DNA from: Abyssisolibacter fermentans
Lineage (GTDB): Bacteria > Bacillota > Clostridia > Tissierellales > MCWD3
NCBI RefSeq assembly: GCF_001559865.1
Contig: NZ_LOHE01000037.1
Coordinates: forward strand, 124,001-188,000
Reading direction: 5' to 3'
Length of the DNA: 64,000 nucleotides
Program-made: the position numbers and the translations under genes
Part shown: positions 18,714 to 27,697 of the stretch, piece after piece
Layout of the letters: each line of letters starts with the position of its first letter
Position numbering within the stretch: position 1 is the stretch's first letter
Notes under the pieces: generated by a model
The model's database searches: none
What the model saw: only the letters and a program-made list of their open reading frames with translations
What the model was told of the DNA's origin: nothing

Positions 18714-19613
18714 ATGACAGTAAACAATGATATATTAGATATGAAAAAGCAAGAAGAAATGATAAAAAAAGAAAGAAAAGCAAATAGTGCTTGGAATATG
18801 TTTAAAAGAAACAAAACTGCAATGATTGGTTTAGTCATTGTTATAACAATGATTCTTATGGCTTTGTTAGCTCAATGGATAGCACCTTATGCTCCTAATA
18901 AGATGGATCTTGTAAATACTTACGCAAAACCAGGTGTTGATGGTCATATATTAGGAACTGATGAATATGGACGAGATTTATTAAGTAGAATTATTTATGG
19001 TTCCAGAGTATCATTAATTGTTGCCGTTGGAGGAATGATGGTTGGTGGGGCTATTGGAATACTGCTTGGATTATTCTCTGGTTTCAAGGGAGGAATCGTA
19101 GATACCATAATAATGAGACTTATGGATGGAATGTTTGCATTTCCTTTTGTGTTATTAGCTATAGTACTTATGACTGTTTTAGGAGATGGATTAAAGAATG
19201 TTATTTTAGCTATAGGTATTGCCAATGTACCTAGTTATGCACGTATTGTTAGAGGACAAGTACACATAGTAAAAAAAGAAGAGTACTGCCAAGCAGTAAG
19301 AGCTATAGGTGCATCAGATATAAGGCTTTTGTTTAGTCATATTTTACCGAATAGTATTTCGCCAATTATCGTTTTTGCTACATTAAATGTTGCAGGTTCA
19401 ATAATATCAGAAGCAGCACTTAGTTTTTTGGGATTAGGAATTCAGCCTCCAACAGCATCATGGGGAACTATCCTTAGAGCAGGAAAAGATTCTTTGATAA
19501 CAGCACCTCATATTGCCACTTATTCAGGTATTGCAATCTTAGTAACAGTATTAGGTTTTAATCTATTAGGTGATGGTATAAGAGACGTTTTAGACCCTAA
19601 AATGAAAAGATAG
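18714..19613 (+). CDS. Oligopeptide ABC transporter permease (DppC type)
   Basis: 299 residues. N-terminal extension then FKRNKTAMIGLVIVITMIL, the DPN-less periplasmic loop ending HILGTDEYGRDLLSRIIYGS, and the EAA loop YCQAVRAIGASDIRLLFSHI (about 193-212), all normal for DppC/OppC. It pairs with the DppB-type permease, whose stop codon is directly adjacent (TAA-ATG). The start has AAAGGAGGAG within the end of the preceding gene. Confidence 0.93.
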   Translation: MTVNNDILDMKKQEEMIKKERKANSAWNMFKRNKTAMIGLVIVITMILMALLAQWIAPYAPNKMDLVNTYAKPGVDGHILGTDEYGRDLLSRIIYGSRVSLIVAVGGMMVGGAIGILLGLFSGFKGGIVDTIIMRLMDGMFAFPFVLLAIVLMTVLGDGLKNVILAIGIANVPSYARIVRGQVHIVKKEEYCQAVRAIGASDIRLLFSHILPNSISPIIVFATLNVAGSIISEAALSFLGLGIQPPTASWGTILRAGKDSLITAPHIATYSGIAILVTVLGFNLLGDGIRDVLDPKMKR

Positions 19614-19637
19614 TATTAATGACATGGAGGTGATTAA

Positions 19638-20642
19638 ATGGAGCAAGATATTATTAAAATTAATAATCTAAAAACATATTTCTATCTGTCAACAGGAGTT
19701 GCAAAAGCTGTTGATGGAGTAAGCTTTAGTATAAAAAAAGGCAAAACTATAGGTATTGTTGGAGAATCTGGTTCTGGTAAAAGTGTAACTGCTTCTTCTA
19801 TAATGAGATTAGTACCAAAACCTATAGGTAAGATAGTTGACGGAGAGATTATATTTGAAGGTAGAGATTTATTGAAGCTTGAAGATAAGGATATGTTAAA
19901 TATAAGAGGTAAAGACATATCTATGATTTTTCAAGACCCAATGACTTCCTTAGATCCTGTATTTACAATAGGACATCAAATAATGGAAGTTATTAAAATT
20001 CATCAAAATGTAACGAAGGCTCAGGCAAAAAAGATGGCATTAGAAGCTTTGGAAATGGTTGGAATTTCAGAAGCTGAGAAAAGATTGAATTGTTATCCAC
20101 ATGAGTTTTCAGGTGGAATGAGACAAAGGGTTATTATTGCTATGGCAATAATATGTAAGCCCAAAATGATTATTGCTGATGAACCGACAACTGCATTAGA
20201 TGTTACAGTACAAGCACAGGTTTTAGATTTATTGAAAGATTTGCAAAATAAGCTTGGTACATCTATTATGTTGATTACGCACAATTTAGGTATTGTATGG
20301 GATATGTGTGATGATGTAATGGTTATGTATGCAGGCAAAACTGTAGAATACACAGATGTAAAAAGATTATATCAAAATCCGCTACATCCTTATACATGGG
20401 GATTGTTAGGTTCTATGCCTAAGCTAAGCGATAATCCTGATGAGCCACTAAAAGCTATTAAAGGAACTCCACCAGATTTAAAGCTTACAGGTGATAGATG
20501 TAATTTCTATAATCGTTGTCCATACGCTAAGGATATTTGTAAAAATAAAGTTCCTGAGCTTATAGAGATAGAAGAAGGTCATTTTGTAGCATGTCATTTT
20601 CAAAAAGTAGGCCAGCAATTATTAAAGAGGGGGGAATTATAA
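19638..20642 (+). CDS. Oligopeptide ABC transporter ATP-binding protein (DppD type)
   Basis: 334 residues. Walker A GESGSGKS (about 42-49), Q-loop FQDPMTSLDP, signature FSGGMRQR (about 156), Walker B IIADEPTTALD (about 175) and the H-loop LITHN are all present. The C-terminal oligopeptide-transporter extension has PHPYTWGLLGS-like sequence and the Cys-rich CNFYNRCPYAKDIC, a possible FeS site seen in many such ATPases. It heterodimerises with the next gene product to power import. Its stop codon overlaps the next start (TAATG). Confidence 0.93.
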   Translation: MEQDIIKINNLKTYFYLSTGVAKAVDGVSFSIKKGKTIGIVGESGSGKSVTASSIMRLVPKPIGKIVDGEIIFEGRDLLKLEDKDMLNIRGKDISMIFQDPMTSLDPVFTIGHQIMEVIKIHQNVTKAQAKKMALEALEMVGISEAEKRLNCYPHEFSGGMRQRVIIAMAIICKPKMIIADEPTTALDVTVQAQVLDLLKDLQNKLGTSIMLITHNLGIVWDMCDDVMVMYAGKTVEYTDVKRLYQNPLHPYTWGLLGSMPKLSDNPDEPLKAIKGTPPDLKLTGDRCNFYNRCPYAKDICKNKVPELIEIEEGHFVACHFQKVGQQLLKRGEL

Positions 20643-21610
20643 TGAAAGAAGCTATACTAAGTGTTGAAAACTTAACAAAAATATTTAATATAAAAAGCGA
20701 TAAATTATTTGGTCCCCCAAAAAGATTAAAAGCCGTAAATAATGTGTCATTTGAAGTATATGAAGGTGAAACGGTAGGAATTATAGGAGAATCAGGTTGT
20801 GGGAAATCTACTTTAGGAAGAAGTATTATAAGGCTTATAGAACCTACATCTGGCAATGTCTTGTATAAAGATGTTTCATTAACCAAAATATCTGATAATG
20901 AAATGAAAAAAATGAGGAAGGATATACAGATTATTTTTCAAGACCCTTATTCTTCTTTAGACCCTAGAAAAACTACTGGAAGCATCATTGAAGAACCAAT
21001 GATAATTCATAATATGGGTACTGCAAAAGAGAGAAAAGAAAAAGTTATTGAGTTATTAGAGCTTGTTGGTCTTACCAAATATCATGCTACAAGATATCCT
21101 CATGAGTTTAGCGGTGGACAGAGACAAAGAATTAATATTGCAAGAGCATTGTCACTAGATCCAAAATTAATAGTATGTGATGAACCTGTATCAGCTTTAG
21201 ATGTTTCAGTACAGGCTCAAGTTTTAAATCTTCTTAAAGATTTACAAAAGAGACTTAATTTGACCTACTTGTTTATTTCACATGATTTAAGTGTGGTTAA
21301 ATATATTAGTGACAGAATTGCGATTATGTATCTTGGAAAAATTGTTGAAATAGGTAAATCTGAAGATATTTATGAAAAGCCATTACATCCATATACAAAG
21401 GCATTGTTCTCTGCTATACCTCCTGAAAATCCTTTGGAGAAGAAGCAGAAAATATTATTAGAAGGGGAAATACCTAGTCCGCTTAATCTACCGCCGGGTT
21501 GTCCATTTTCATCTAGATGTCCAAATTGTGTAGACGAATGTAAAAAGATAGTACCACAATTATCTGATGTAAAAGATGGACATGAGGTAGCATGTATATT
21601 ATATAAATAA
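20642..21610 (+). CDS. Oligopeptide ABC transporter ATP-binding protein (DppF type)
   Basis: 322 residues. Walker A GESGCGKST (about 47-55), FQDPYSSLDPRKT, signature FSGGQRQR, Walker B IVCDEPVSALDVS and the C-terminal PPGCPFSSRCPNCVDEC are visible. Start ATG at 20642 shares its A with the DppD stop codon and follows AGAGGGGGGAA, so the two subunits are translationally coupled. It completes a full importer (binding protein, two permeases, two ATPases). Confidence 0.93.
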   Translation: MKEAILSVENLTKIFNIKSDKLFGPPKRLKAVNNVSFEVYEGETVGIIGESGCGKSTLGRSIIRLIEPTSGNVLYKDVSLTKISDNEMKKMRKDIQIIFQDPYSSLDPRKTTGSIIEEPMIIHNMGTAKERKEKVIELLELVGLTKYHATRYPHEFSGGQRQRINIARALSLDPKLIVCDEPVSALDVSVQAQVLNLLKDLQKRLNLTYLFISHDLSVVKYISDRIAIMYLGKIVEIGKSEDIYEKPLHPYTKALFSAIPPENPLEKKQKILLEGEIPSPLNLPPGCPFSSRCPNCVDECKKIVPQLSDVKDGHEVACILYK

Positions 21611-21628
21611 TAGATTGGAGTGATAAAT

Positions 21629-22894
21629 ATGAAAAATCAAGCTATAAAAGAAAAACTATGGAAATTAGTTGACGATAATAAAGATGAACTATTAAATTTG
21701 GTTTCAAATTTAATTAAAATACCAAGTGAAAACCCACCAGGAGATATGGAGGAAGTTGTTAGTTTTATAACTAGCTATTTAGGTGAAGCGGATATAAAAT
21801 ATGATATAGTGAGACCTAAAGCTGATAAACCTAATGTTATAGCTGCAATGGGCGAAGGAAAAGGAAAAACTCTTGTTATGAATGGACATTGTGATGTTGT
21901 GCCAGCTGGCGATAGATCCAAATGGGATTTTGATCCATTTTGTGGAACTATAACAGATAAGCTTATTCTAGGTAGAGGAACATCTGATATGAAGGCAGGC
22001 TTAGGAGCATTAATGTTTGTTATGAAGGTTTTAGCTAAAGAAAAAATAAACATGAAAGGTAAAGCAATGCTTCATGTAGTTCCTGACGAAGAAACTAGCG
22101 GTAAAGAAGGAACTAAATGGCTTGTTGAAAATGGATATGCAGATGGTGCAGATGCATGTTTAATAGCAGAGCCTACAAGCTATAATAATTGTGAAGTTGG
22201 ACAAAAAGGGTCTTTGTGGATTGATTTAAAAGTACATGGTAAATCAGCACATGGAAGTATAGGAAACTATGTTGGTGAAAATGCTATATTGAAAGCAACA
22301 AAGATACTGAATCATATAGAGAAACTAAGAGAGTTAGAAGGTAAATTTAACGAAAATCAAAAACAAGTCTTAGCTGATTCAAAACGTATAGCAAGAGATG
22401 CTTTGAAAGCTGAAGGAGTAGAAAATGTTATTGATCATGTAACAGTTAATGTTGGTACAATAAATGGCGGTACAAAGGCAAATATGGTTGCAGATTTTTG
22501 TGAAGTGGTTATGGATATTAGAGTTCCTATTGGTGTTAAGATTCAAGACGTTGTTGATAAATTTGAAGATATAATGAAAAAACTAAATATTGAGGATGTT
22601 GAATATAAATTCAACTGGAATTCAGAAGCAAATTTTACAGATGTTAATTCTGATATAGTAAAATCTGCTGTAGAGAATGCAGAATATATATGGGGTAAAA
22701 AAGTAGTGCCAGCATATCAATGGGCTTCAAGTGATGCAAGATATTATAGATATGCTAATATACCTACTATCCAATATGGTCCTGCTAATACTGAAGGTAT
22801 ACATTCATATAATGAGACAGTAGATATTGAAGACGTAATAAATGCTGCTAAGGTTTATATGGGAATATTTGCAGATTTATTAGAACTTGAGTAA
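21629..22894 (+). CDS. M20-family peptidase / deacylase (ArgE/DapE type)
   Basis: 421 residues. The two-zinc active site is complete: NGHCDVVPAG (His, catalytic Asp), RGTSDMKAG (bridging Asp), PDEETSG (catalytic Glu and metal Glu), AEPTS and a C-terminal YGPANTEGIHSYNE. Residues 190-300 form the lid domain (HGKSAHGS). Family members hydrolyse acyl-amino acids or dipeptides. Its place directly after the importer points to hydrolysis of the imported compound in the cytoplasm. ATG at 21629 follows TTGGAGTGATAA. Confidence 0.9.
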   Translation: MKNQAIKEKLWKLVDDNKDELLNLVSNLIKIPSENPPGDMEEVVSFITSYLGEADIKYDIVRPKADKPNVIAAMGEGKGKTLVMNGHCDVVPAGDRSKWDFDPFCGTITDKLILGRGTSDMKAGLGALMFVMKVLAKEKINMKGKAMLHVVPDEETSGKEGTKWLVENGYADGADACLIAEPTSYNNCEVGQKGSLWIDLKVHGKSAHGSIGNYVGENAILKATKILNHIEKLRELEGKFNENQKQVLADSKRIARDALKAEGVENVIDHVTVNVGTINGGTKANMVADFCEVVMDIRVPIGVKIQDVVDKFEDIMKKLNIEDVEYKFNWNSEANFTDVNSDIVKSAVENAEYIWGKKVVPAYQWASSDARYYRYANIPTIQYGPANTEGIHSYNETVDIEDVINAAKVYMGIFADLLELE

Positions 22895-22918
22895 ATTTAA
22901 GTGGATTGGTGATATTAT

Positions 22919-24061
22919 ATGCTTACTTTAATTAAAGATGGTTATATATTTGATTCAGAGAAGGGCGATTTTTTTAAGGGTGATATATTAGTTAAAGATG
23001 ACAAAATAGAACGCGTTGGCGAAAAACTAGTTAATGATAAAGTTGATAAAGTTATTGATGCTGAAGGTAAAAATGTTTTTCCAGGATTTATTGATGCACA
23101 TAGTCATATAGGTATGTGGACAAATACTCAAAATGGAAATGATGCTAATGAATGTACAGAGCCAGCAACTCAGACAATGAGAGCTATTGATGGTATAAAT
23201 CCCTTTGACCCTTGTTTTGGCGAAGCTATAGAAGTTGGTATAACTACTGTTATGACACCACCTGGTAGTGGAAATGTTATAGGTGGTCAAGCGGCTATAC
23301 TAAAAACAAAAGGTAATTCTGTAGATGAAATGGTTATAAACAAATATGCTGCTTTGAAGGTTGCATTTGGTGAAAATCCTAAAAATGTTTATGGTTCTAT
23401 AGGAAAGAGTCCATCAAGCAGGATGTCTACTGCTAAGGTTTTAGACGAGGCATTGCAGAAAGCTAGCTTATATTTAAATGAAAGAGAAAAAGGTAAAGTA
23501 AAAGTGGATTATGATTTAGAACCTTTTGTGCCTGTTTTAAAAAAGGAAATCCCATTAAAAATTCATGCACATAGAGCTGATGATATTTTAACAGGTATTA
23601 GAATTGCGGAAAAATATAACTTGAAATATACCTTAGATCATTGTACAGAAGGGATAAAAATAGTAGATCAGCTAAAAAATAAAAATTGTCCGATATTACT
23701 TGGGCCACTATTGATGTTTAAATCAAAATCTGAACTTAAAGATGGTAATATAGAGACTGCGAAGGTACTTTCAGATGTTGGTTGTAACATTTCAATAATA
23801 TCTGACCACCCTTTTGCCAATGCTAAATATTTATTGACTTCAATAGGTGTTTTGGTTAAAAATGGGTTAGATTATATAGAAGCATTGAAAATGGTAACTA
23901 TTAATCCTGCTAGAGCTCTAGAAATAGATGATAGAGTAGGAAGTATAAAAGAAGACAAAGATGCTGACATAGTCATATATGATGGAAATCCTCTAGAGTT
24001 ACAATCTAAGGTTTGTGTAACAATGATAAATGGTGAAATTGAATATACCAGAAATAATTAA
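22919..24061 (+). CDS. Amidohydrolase-superfamily metal-dependent hydrolase
   Basis: 380 residues, imidazolonepropionase/dihydroorotase-like. Metal ligands are intact: GFIDAHSHIG (HxH, about residue 60), KIHAHRADDI (about 216), LDHCTEGIK (about 240) and the catalytic Asp region ISDHPFA (about 294). The C-terminal INPARALEIDDRVGSIKEDKDADIVIYDGNP is the usual small beta domain. It likely opens a cyclic amide or hydrolyses an N-acyl bond of the compound brought in by the importer. It has a paralogue just downstream that lacks these residues. Confidence 0.88.
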   Translation: MLTLIKDGYIFDSEKGDFFKGDILVKDDKIERVGEKLVNDKVDKVIDAEGKNVFPGFIDAHSHIGMWTNTQNGNDANECTEPATQTMRAIDGINPFDPCFGEAIEVGITTVMTPPGSGNVIGGQAAILKTKGNSVDEMVINKYAALKVAFGENPKNVYGSIGKSPSSRMSTAKVLDEALQKASLYLNEREKGKVKVDYDLEPFVPVLKKEIPLKIHAHRADDILTGIRIAEKYNLKYTLDHCTEGIKIVDQLKNKNCPILLGPLLMFKSKSELKDGNIETAKVLSDVGCNISIISDHPFANAKYLLTSIGVLVKNGLDYIEALKMVTINPARALEIDDRVGSIKEDKDADIVIYDGNPLELQSKVCVTMINGEIEYTRNN

Positions 24062-24128
24062 ATGGTATATTTTTTTCATAAGTAATTTGGACAGTTATTA
24101 ACCAATTTATACGAAAAGGTGAATAATC

Positions 24129-25274
24129 ATGTTATTATTAAAAAACGGTTTAGTTTACACTATGGAAACAGATGAAGCTATTAATACAGACATATTGATA
24201 AGTGATGGGAAAATACTAAAGATTGAAGAAGATATATCTTGCGAAAATGCTAAAAAAATAGATTTAAGTGGAAAAATTGTTATACCAGGCTTAATAGATG
24301 CATGTTCTAGTATAGGCTTAATAGAAGAGGGTAAGAAGCTAGTAGGCGATGATATTAATGAAAAGAATGAACTAATATTATCAGATTTGAAAACAAAAGA
24401 TGGAATTTATATATGGGATAATGGGTTTAATGATGCATTAAAAAATGGTGTAACAACAGCAGTTATAACATCGGGTAAAATGAATGTAATCGGTAGCCAA
24501 AGCTGCGCGATTAAAACTAAAAATAGTTCATTAGAAGAGATGCTTGTAAAGGATTTTGTAGACTTACATATTGTATTAGGCGATAGTCCAAAGAAATGGA
24601 ATCAAGGTAAACAAGAAACTCCTTTATCCAGAATGGGAATAATTAGTTTACTAAGAAGAACATTAATTGAAGCTAGAGATTATTTAGAAAATAAGAAAAA
24701 CAAAAGTATAAGTTACCTAGAATATAATGCTAAATATGATGCCTTTGAAAGCATATTTAACAATGAGGTACCATTAAAAATCACAGCTCATAAGGCACAA
24801 GATATATTAGCTGCTGTAAATATAGGTAATGAATTTAATATAAGAGTAGTAATAAATTATGGAACAGAAGCTTATTTAGTGAGGGAAGTGTTAAAGAAAT
24901 ATAACATACCTGTTATATTAGGTTCGTGTTTAACAGATAAATCAAGTTATGACCTAATAAATAGAAAAGATTCTTCAGGAAAGATTCTATCAGGTTGTGG
25001 CATAACTACAGCAGTTGCAAGTAATTACCCTGATGTAATATCAAGTTTATTGATGATATCAGCAGGTATATATGCTAAAGCAGGAATGTCTCATATAAAT
25101 GTTTTAAAAAGTGTGACTATTGATCCAGCCAAAATTTTAGGTTTAGATGATAGAATTGGTAGTATTAAGGTAGGAAAAGATGCTGATATAATAGTATTTG
25201 ATGATAATCCTATTAATAGTATGGCTAAGGTTGTTATGACTATATTAAATGGAGAGTTAACAGCTTGCTCATAA
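24129..25274 (+). CDS. Amidohydrolase-like paralogue lacking most metal ligands (probable pseudoenzyme)
   Basis: 381 residues, aligned end to end with the preceding amidohydrolase. The HxH motif AHSHIG is CSSIG here (GLIDACSSIGL); DHCTEG is NYGTEA; SDHPFA is SNYPDV. Only the His of KITAHKAQDI remains. The frame is intact, the fold-defining Gly and hydrophobic residues are kept (NVIGSQSCAIKTK, LGLDDRIGSIKVGKDADIIVFDDNP), and it has a good start. It is therefore a conserved protein without the normal metal site, perhaps a partner subunit or binding protein of its paralogue. A broken enzyme in early decay is the alternative, but the lack of stops argues against it. Confidence 0.8.
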   Translation: MLLLKNGLVYTMETDEAINTDILISDGKILKIEEDISCENAKKIDLSGKIVIPGLIDACSSIGLIEEGKKLVGDDINEKNELILSDLKTKDGIYIWDNGFNDALKNGVTTAVITSGKMNVIGSQSCAIKTKNSSLEEMLVKDFVDLHIVLGDSPKKWNQGKQETPLSRMGIISLLRRTLIEARDYLENKKNKSISYLEYNAKYDAFESIFNNEVPLKITAHKAQDILAAVNIGNEFNIRVVINYGTEAYLVREVLKKYNIPVILGSCLTDKSSYDLINRKDSSGKILSGCGITTAVASNYPDVISSLLMISAGIYAKAGMSHINVLKSVTIDPAKILGLDDRIGSIKVGKDADIIVFDDNPINSMAKVVMTILNGELTACS

Positions 25275-25299
25275 AAATTAAGTTTTTTATTTTTATGTG

Positions 25300-25350
25300 A
25301 TGAGTAATCTTATGTACTTAGATAAAAAATACATGAGATTACTCATTTTT
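25300..25350. terminator. Bidirectional terminator between the Opp operon and the PucR gene
   Basis: ATGAGTAATCTTATGTA and TACATGAGATTACTCAT form a near-perfect 17-bp stem between convergent genes, with T runs on both strands. Confidence 0.8.
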
Positions 25351-25365
25351 ATATACATTTAATCT

Positions 25366-26979
25366 CTAATTTAAAATGGTATAAATATGATCCAATTTTA
25401 TTCCTAACTGAAGCCATAATTTAGTTTCTGCGTTGTTCATAGATAGACCTATGATTTTTTCTATTTTTTTTATACGCTTATAAAGTGTATTTCTATGAAT
25501 ATATAATTGCTCATAGGTTAGCTTCAAATTAAAATTATATTTAATTAAAGTATTTATAGTCAAATATAATTCTTCTTGTTTTTCATAATCATATGCCTTA
25601 ATCTTACTTATAGTATTTAAATAAAGCCTTTCTAATATTGGATTATCTTTTTGCTGATGAAGAAAGTGGTATATTAATAAATCATCGTAACAGAAAATTT
25701 TATCATTATCAGGACAATACGTTCTCCCCATCCTTAAGCTGAATATTGCGTCCTGATAGGCATATTTTAATTGAGGTATGTCACTGTAACCTCTGCTAAT
25801 ACCAATTATAAATTCATATTGTGGGTATTGATGTTTTAGATTATATATTAATGTTTGTAGTTTTTCAGGCATCATTCTATTATGCTTTTCATCTTTTATG
25901 TGTATGGATACAATTTGACCTTTTTCTGTTAAAAATAAATTATCTTTAAAACAATTTTGTAAATAGTTTTTAATATCATTTATTATGGATATAGGCATTT
26001 GGTTGTCATTTATTTTTTGTGAGTTATTAACATTTTCAATCTTTAATATCCAAACATATCTATCTAAATTATATTTTAGATTAAAATATTCAGTTTCTCT
26101 TTTGATAGTGGATTCTTCAGTAAATAAACCATATAATACACTTTGTAAATATTCCTTCAGTGATTTATTATAAATAAGTTCGTTTTTATATTTATTAATC
26201 ATACATACAGTAAAATTAGGGAGTATGTCTGCGATAAAAGGTATATCTAATTGACCATATAGAAAGTGATTATTTTTGATACAAAAATACCCTAAAATAT
26301 TACTATATGCATTAATGGGAAAACATAAAAATTCTTCATCTTTTATATAAAATTTATAAGGTGAAAGTGGTTTACAATTATCATTGTTAATATTAGATAA
26401 ATTTTGCTTCCAGTCTTTATTGTTATATAAGTTATCTTCTAAAAAACTAATGTTATAAATAGAATGATGGATCAAATTCAATTGTTTAGATAAAAGAAAA
26501 CACTCTCTTTGTAAAAAAAAGCCTAATATATTAACAAGTATTTTTTTACTTATTTGAGTTGAGTTCATAAGAGCAATTAGATTGTTTTTTAATTGTTGAT
26601 TGAAAAACTGAGCTTTGTTTTTTTCTTTAATAATGTTATATATATGTTTTGTAAATAGTTCATCAGTTATTTCACTGTAAATACTAAATAATGGTACATT
26701 ATAAAACTCGAATAAATTTATTAATGAGGAATCTAAAAAGTCATTTTTATCATTATAAATAATACAGCAAGCACTGATATTTTTATTGCATAATGATTTA
26801 AAAAATTCATTTCTCAAGTTTTTTGGTATATATTTCAATACTACGAAAACAAAATCATTGTTTTTCACCCAAAAATTATTTTCTAGGAAAAATAGAAATG
26901 TAAATGATTCATAATTACATTTATTGTAATCAACATTATTAATTTTTATTAGTTTATATTCAAGATTATTTAGTTGCAT
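25366..26979 (-). CDS. PucR/CdaR-type transcriptional regulator
   Basis: 537 residues. The last 65 residues carry the PucR C-terminal helix-turn-helix (LKLTYEQLYIHRNTLYKRIKKIEKIIGL), preceded by a GGDEF-like degenerate region around 290-420 (WILKIENVN, IGISRGYSDIPQLKYAYQDA) typical of this family. The N-terminal 170 residues are a purine-catabolism-like sensor. Members respond to small metabolites and switch on catabolic operons, so it is a likely regulator of the convergent Opp/amidohydrolase operon (context only). Start is ATG at 26979 after GAAGGTGATGAA; an extra 12-codon extension runs into the neighbouring inverted-repeat element and is rejected. Confidence 0.85.
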   Translation of the reverse strand: MQLNNLEYKLIKINNVDYNKCNYESFTFLFFLENNFWVKNNDFVFVVLKYIPKNLRNEFFKSLCNKNISACCIIYNDKNDFLDSSLINLFEFYNVPLFSIYSEITDELFTKHIYNIIKEKNKAQFFNQQLKNNLIALMNSTQISKKILVNILGFFLQRECFLLSKQLNLIHHSIYNISFLEDNLYNNKDWKQNLSNINNDNCKPLSPYKFYIKDEEFLCFPINAYSNILGYFCIKNNHFLYGQLDIPFIADILPNFTVCMINKYKNELIYNKSLKEYLQSVLYGLFTEESTIKRETEYFNLKYNLDRYVWILKIENVNNSQKINDNQMPISIINDIKNYLQNCFKDNLFLTEKGQIVSIHIKDEKHNRMMPEKLQTLIYNLKHQYPQYEFIIGISRGYSDIPQLKYAYQDAIFSLRMGRTYCPDNDKIFCYDDLLIYHFLHQQKDNPILERLYLNTISKIKAYDYEKQEELYLTINTLIKYNFNLKLTYEQLYIHRNTLYKRIKKIEKIIGLSMNNAETKLWLQLGIKLDHIYTILN

Positions 26980-27001
26980 TTCATCACCTTCGCATAATAA
27001 T

Positions 27002-27258
27002 CCCTGATTATTCATATAACTTTGAATAGTATGTTGTATAATTTTGAATTAGAAGATTCCAATGAATTCGAAGGCATACCGAATTGGTATGTCGAGAATT
27101 TAATGGAATTCTTATAATCAGAAGGAACCTTATTAATGTATCTCCTATTCATTCTATTCATATGAGTAAGCGACTCACATAAAATCATAGATTTTAGTTC
27201 CCTGCTCAAAATCAAGATTTGGGTTCACTACTCATAATTTTCTATGAATAATCTGGGG
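27002..27258. mobile_element. Miniature inverted-repeat element, copy A
   Basis: 257 bp, no ORF. Ends are TCCCTGATTATTCATA on the left and its near-inverse TATGAATAATCTGGGG on the right. The flanks TAA|element|TAA look like a 3-bp target duplication. Its interior is about 85% the same as copy B (27447-27676), including GAATTCGAAGGCATACCGA, and its right part carries a dispersed-repeat copy. It lies about 20 bp from the PucR start codon and upstream of the feo promoter. Confidence 0.75.
27158..27236 (-). repeat. Dispersed palindromic repeat inside element copy A
   Basis: On the minus strand GAACCCAAATCTTGATTT, then GCAGGGAACTAAAATC and GTGAGTCGCTTACTCATA follow the repeat consensus; part of the repeat seems doubled here. 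Confidence 0.6.
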
Positions 27259-27371
27259 TAATATATAGATTATTTTAAACCATTTATTTTTAAGTTTAAT
27301 TAAAATTCATAATAAATTCAAGGATAATATTTTTGAAAAAGAAGAAAAGAAAAAAATATGAGAAAAAAATC

Positions 27372-27400
27372 TTTACAAAAGCAAAGTTATTTGTTAAAAT
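27372..27400 (+). promoter_or_regulatory. Promoter of the feo operon
   Basis: TTTACA (27372-27377), 17-bp spacer, TAAAAT (27395-27400). It lies between the two inverted-repeat elements, about 300 bp before feoA. Confidence 0.65.
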
Positions 27401-27405
27401 GTAAT

Positions 27406-27420
27406 TGAGAATAATTATCA
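27406..27420. promoter_or_regulatory. Fur-type iron box
   Basis: TGAGAATAATTATCA matches the 7-1-7 Fur consensus TGATAATNATTATCA with one mismatch. It sits directly after the -10 box, where bound Fur-Fe2+ would block initiation, so feo expression should rise under iron shortage. Confidence 0.75.
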
Positions 27421-27446
27421 ATTGCGATAGTTCGTATTATATTTTA

Positions 27447-27676
27447 TCCCTGATTGTTCATATAACGTTGAATAATATGCTGTATAGTTTTGAATTAGAA
27501 GATTTCAGTGAATTCGAAGGCATACCGAGTTGGTATGTCGAGAATTTAATGATATCTTATAAACAGAAGGAACCTTATTAATGTATCTCCTATTCAGTTC
27601 CTTCATAGGAGTAAGTGATTCACACCAAATCAAGATTTGGGTTCACTACTCAAAATTTTCTATGAATAATCTGGGA
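27447..27676. mobile_element. Miniature inverted-repeat element, copy B, in the feo leader
   Basis: 230 bp, ends TCCCTGATTGTTCATA and TATGAATAATCTGGGA, flanked by TTA on both sides (3-bp target duplication). It is inserted between the Fur-regulated promoter and the feoA ribosome site, so it becomes part of the 5' leader of the feo mRNA. It shares its interior with copy A. Confidence 0.75.
27601..27659 (-). repeat. Dispersed palindromic repeat inside element copy B
   Basis: Minus-strand GAACCCAAATCTTGATTTGG and GTGAATCACTTACTCCTA follow the repeat consensus. Confidence 0.65.
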
Positions 27677-27697
27677 TTATAAAAAGGAGTGAGACTT

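Noticed and set aside
24129-25274. Calling the second amidohydrolase a pseudogene
   Set aside because: The frame is full length with a good start and conserved structural residues; the loss is limited to the metal site.
26980-27015. N-terminal 12-codon extension of the PucR-type regulator
   Set aside because: It runs into the end of an inserted inverted-repeat element, and the ribosome site GAAGGTG fits the ATG at 26979.
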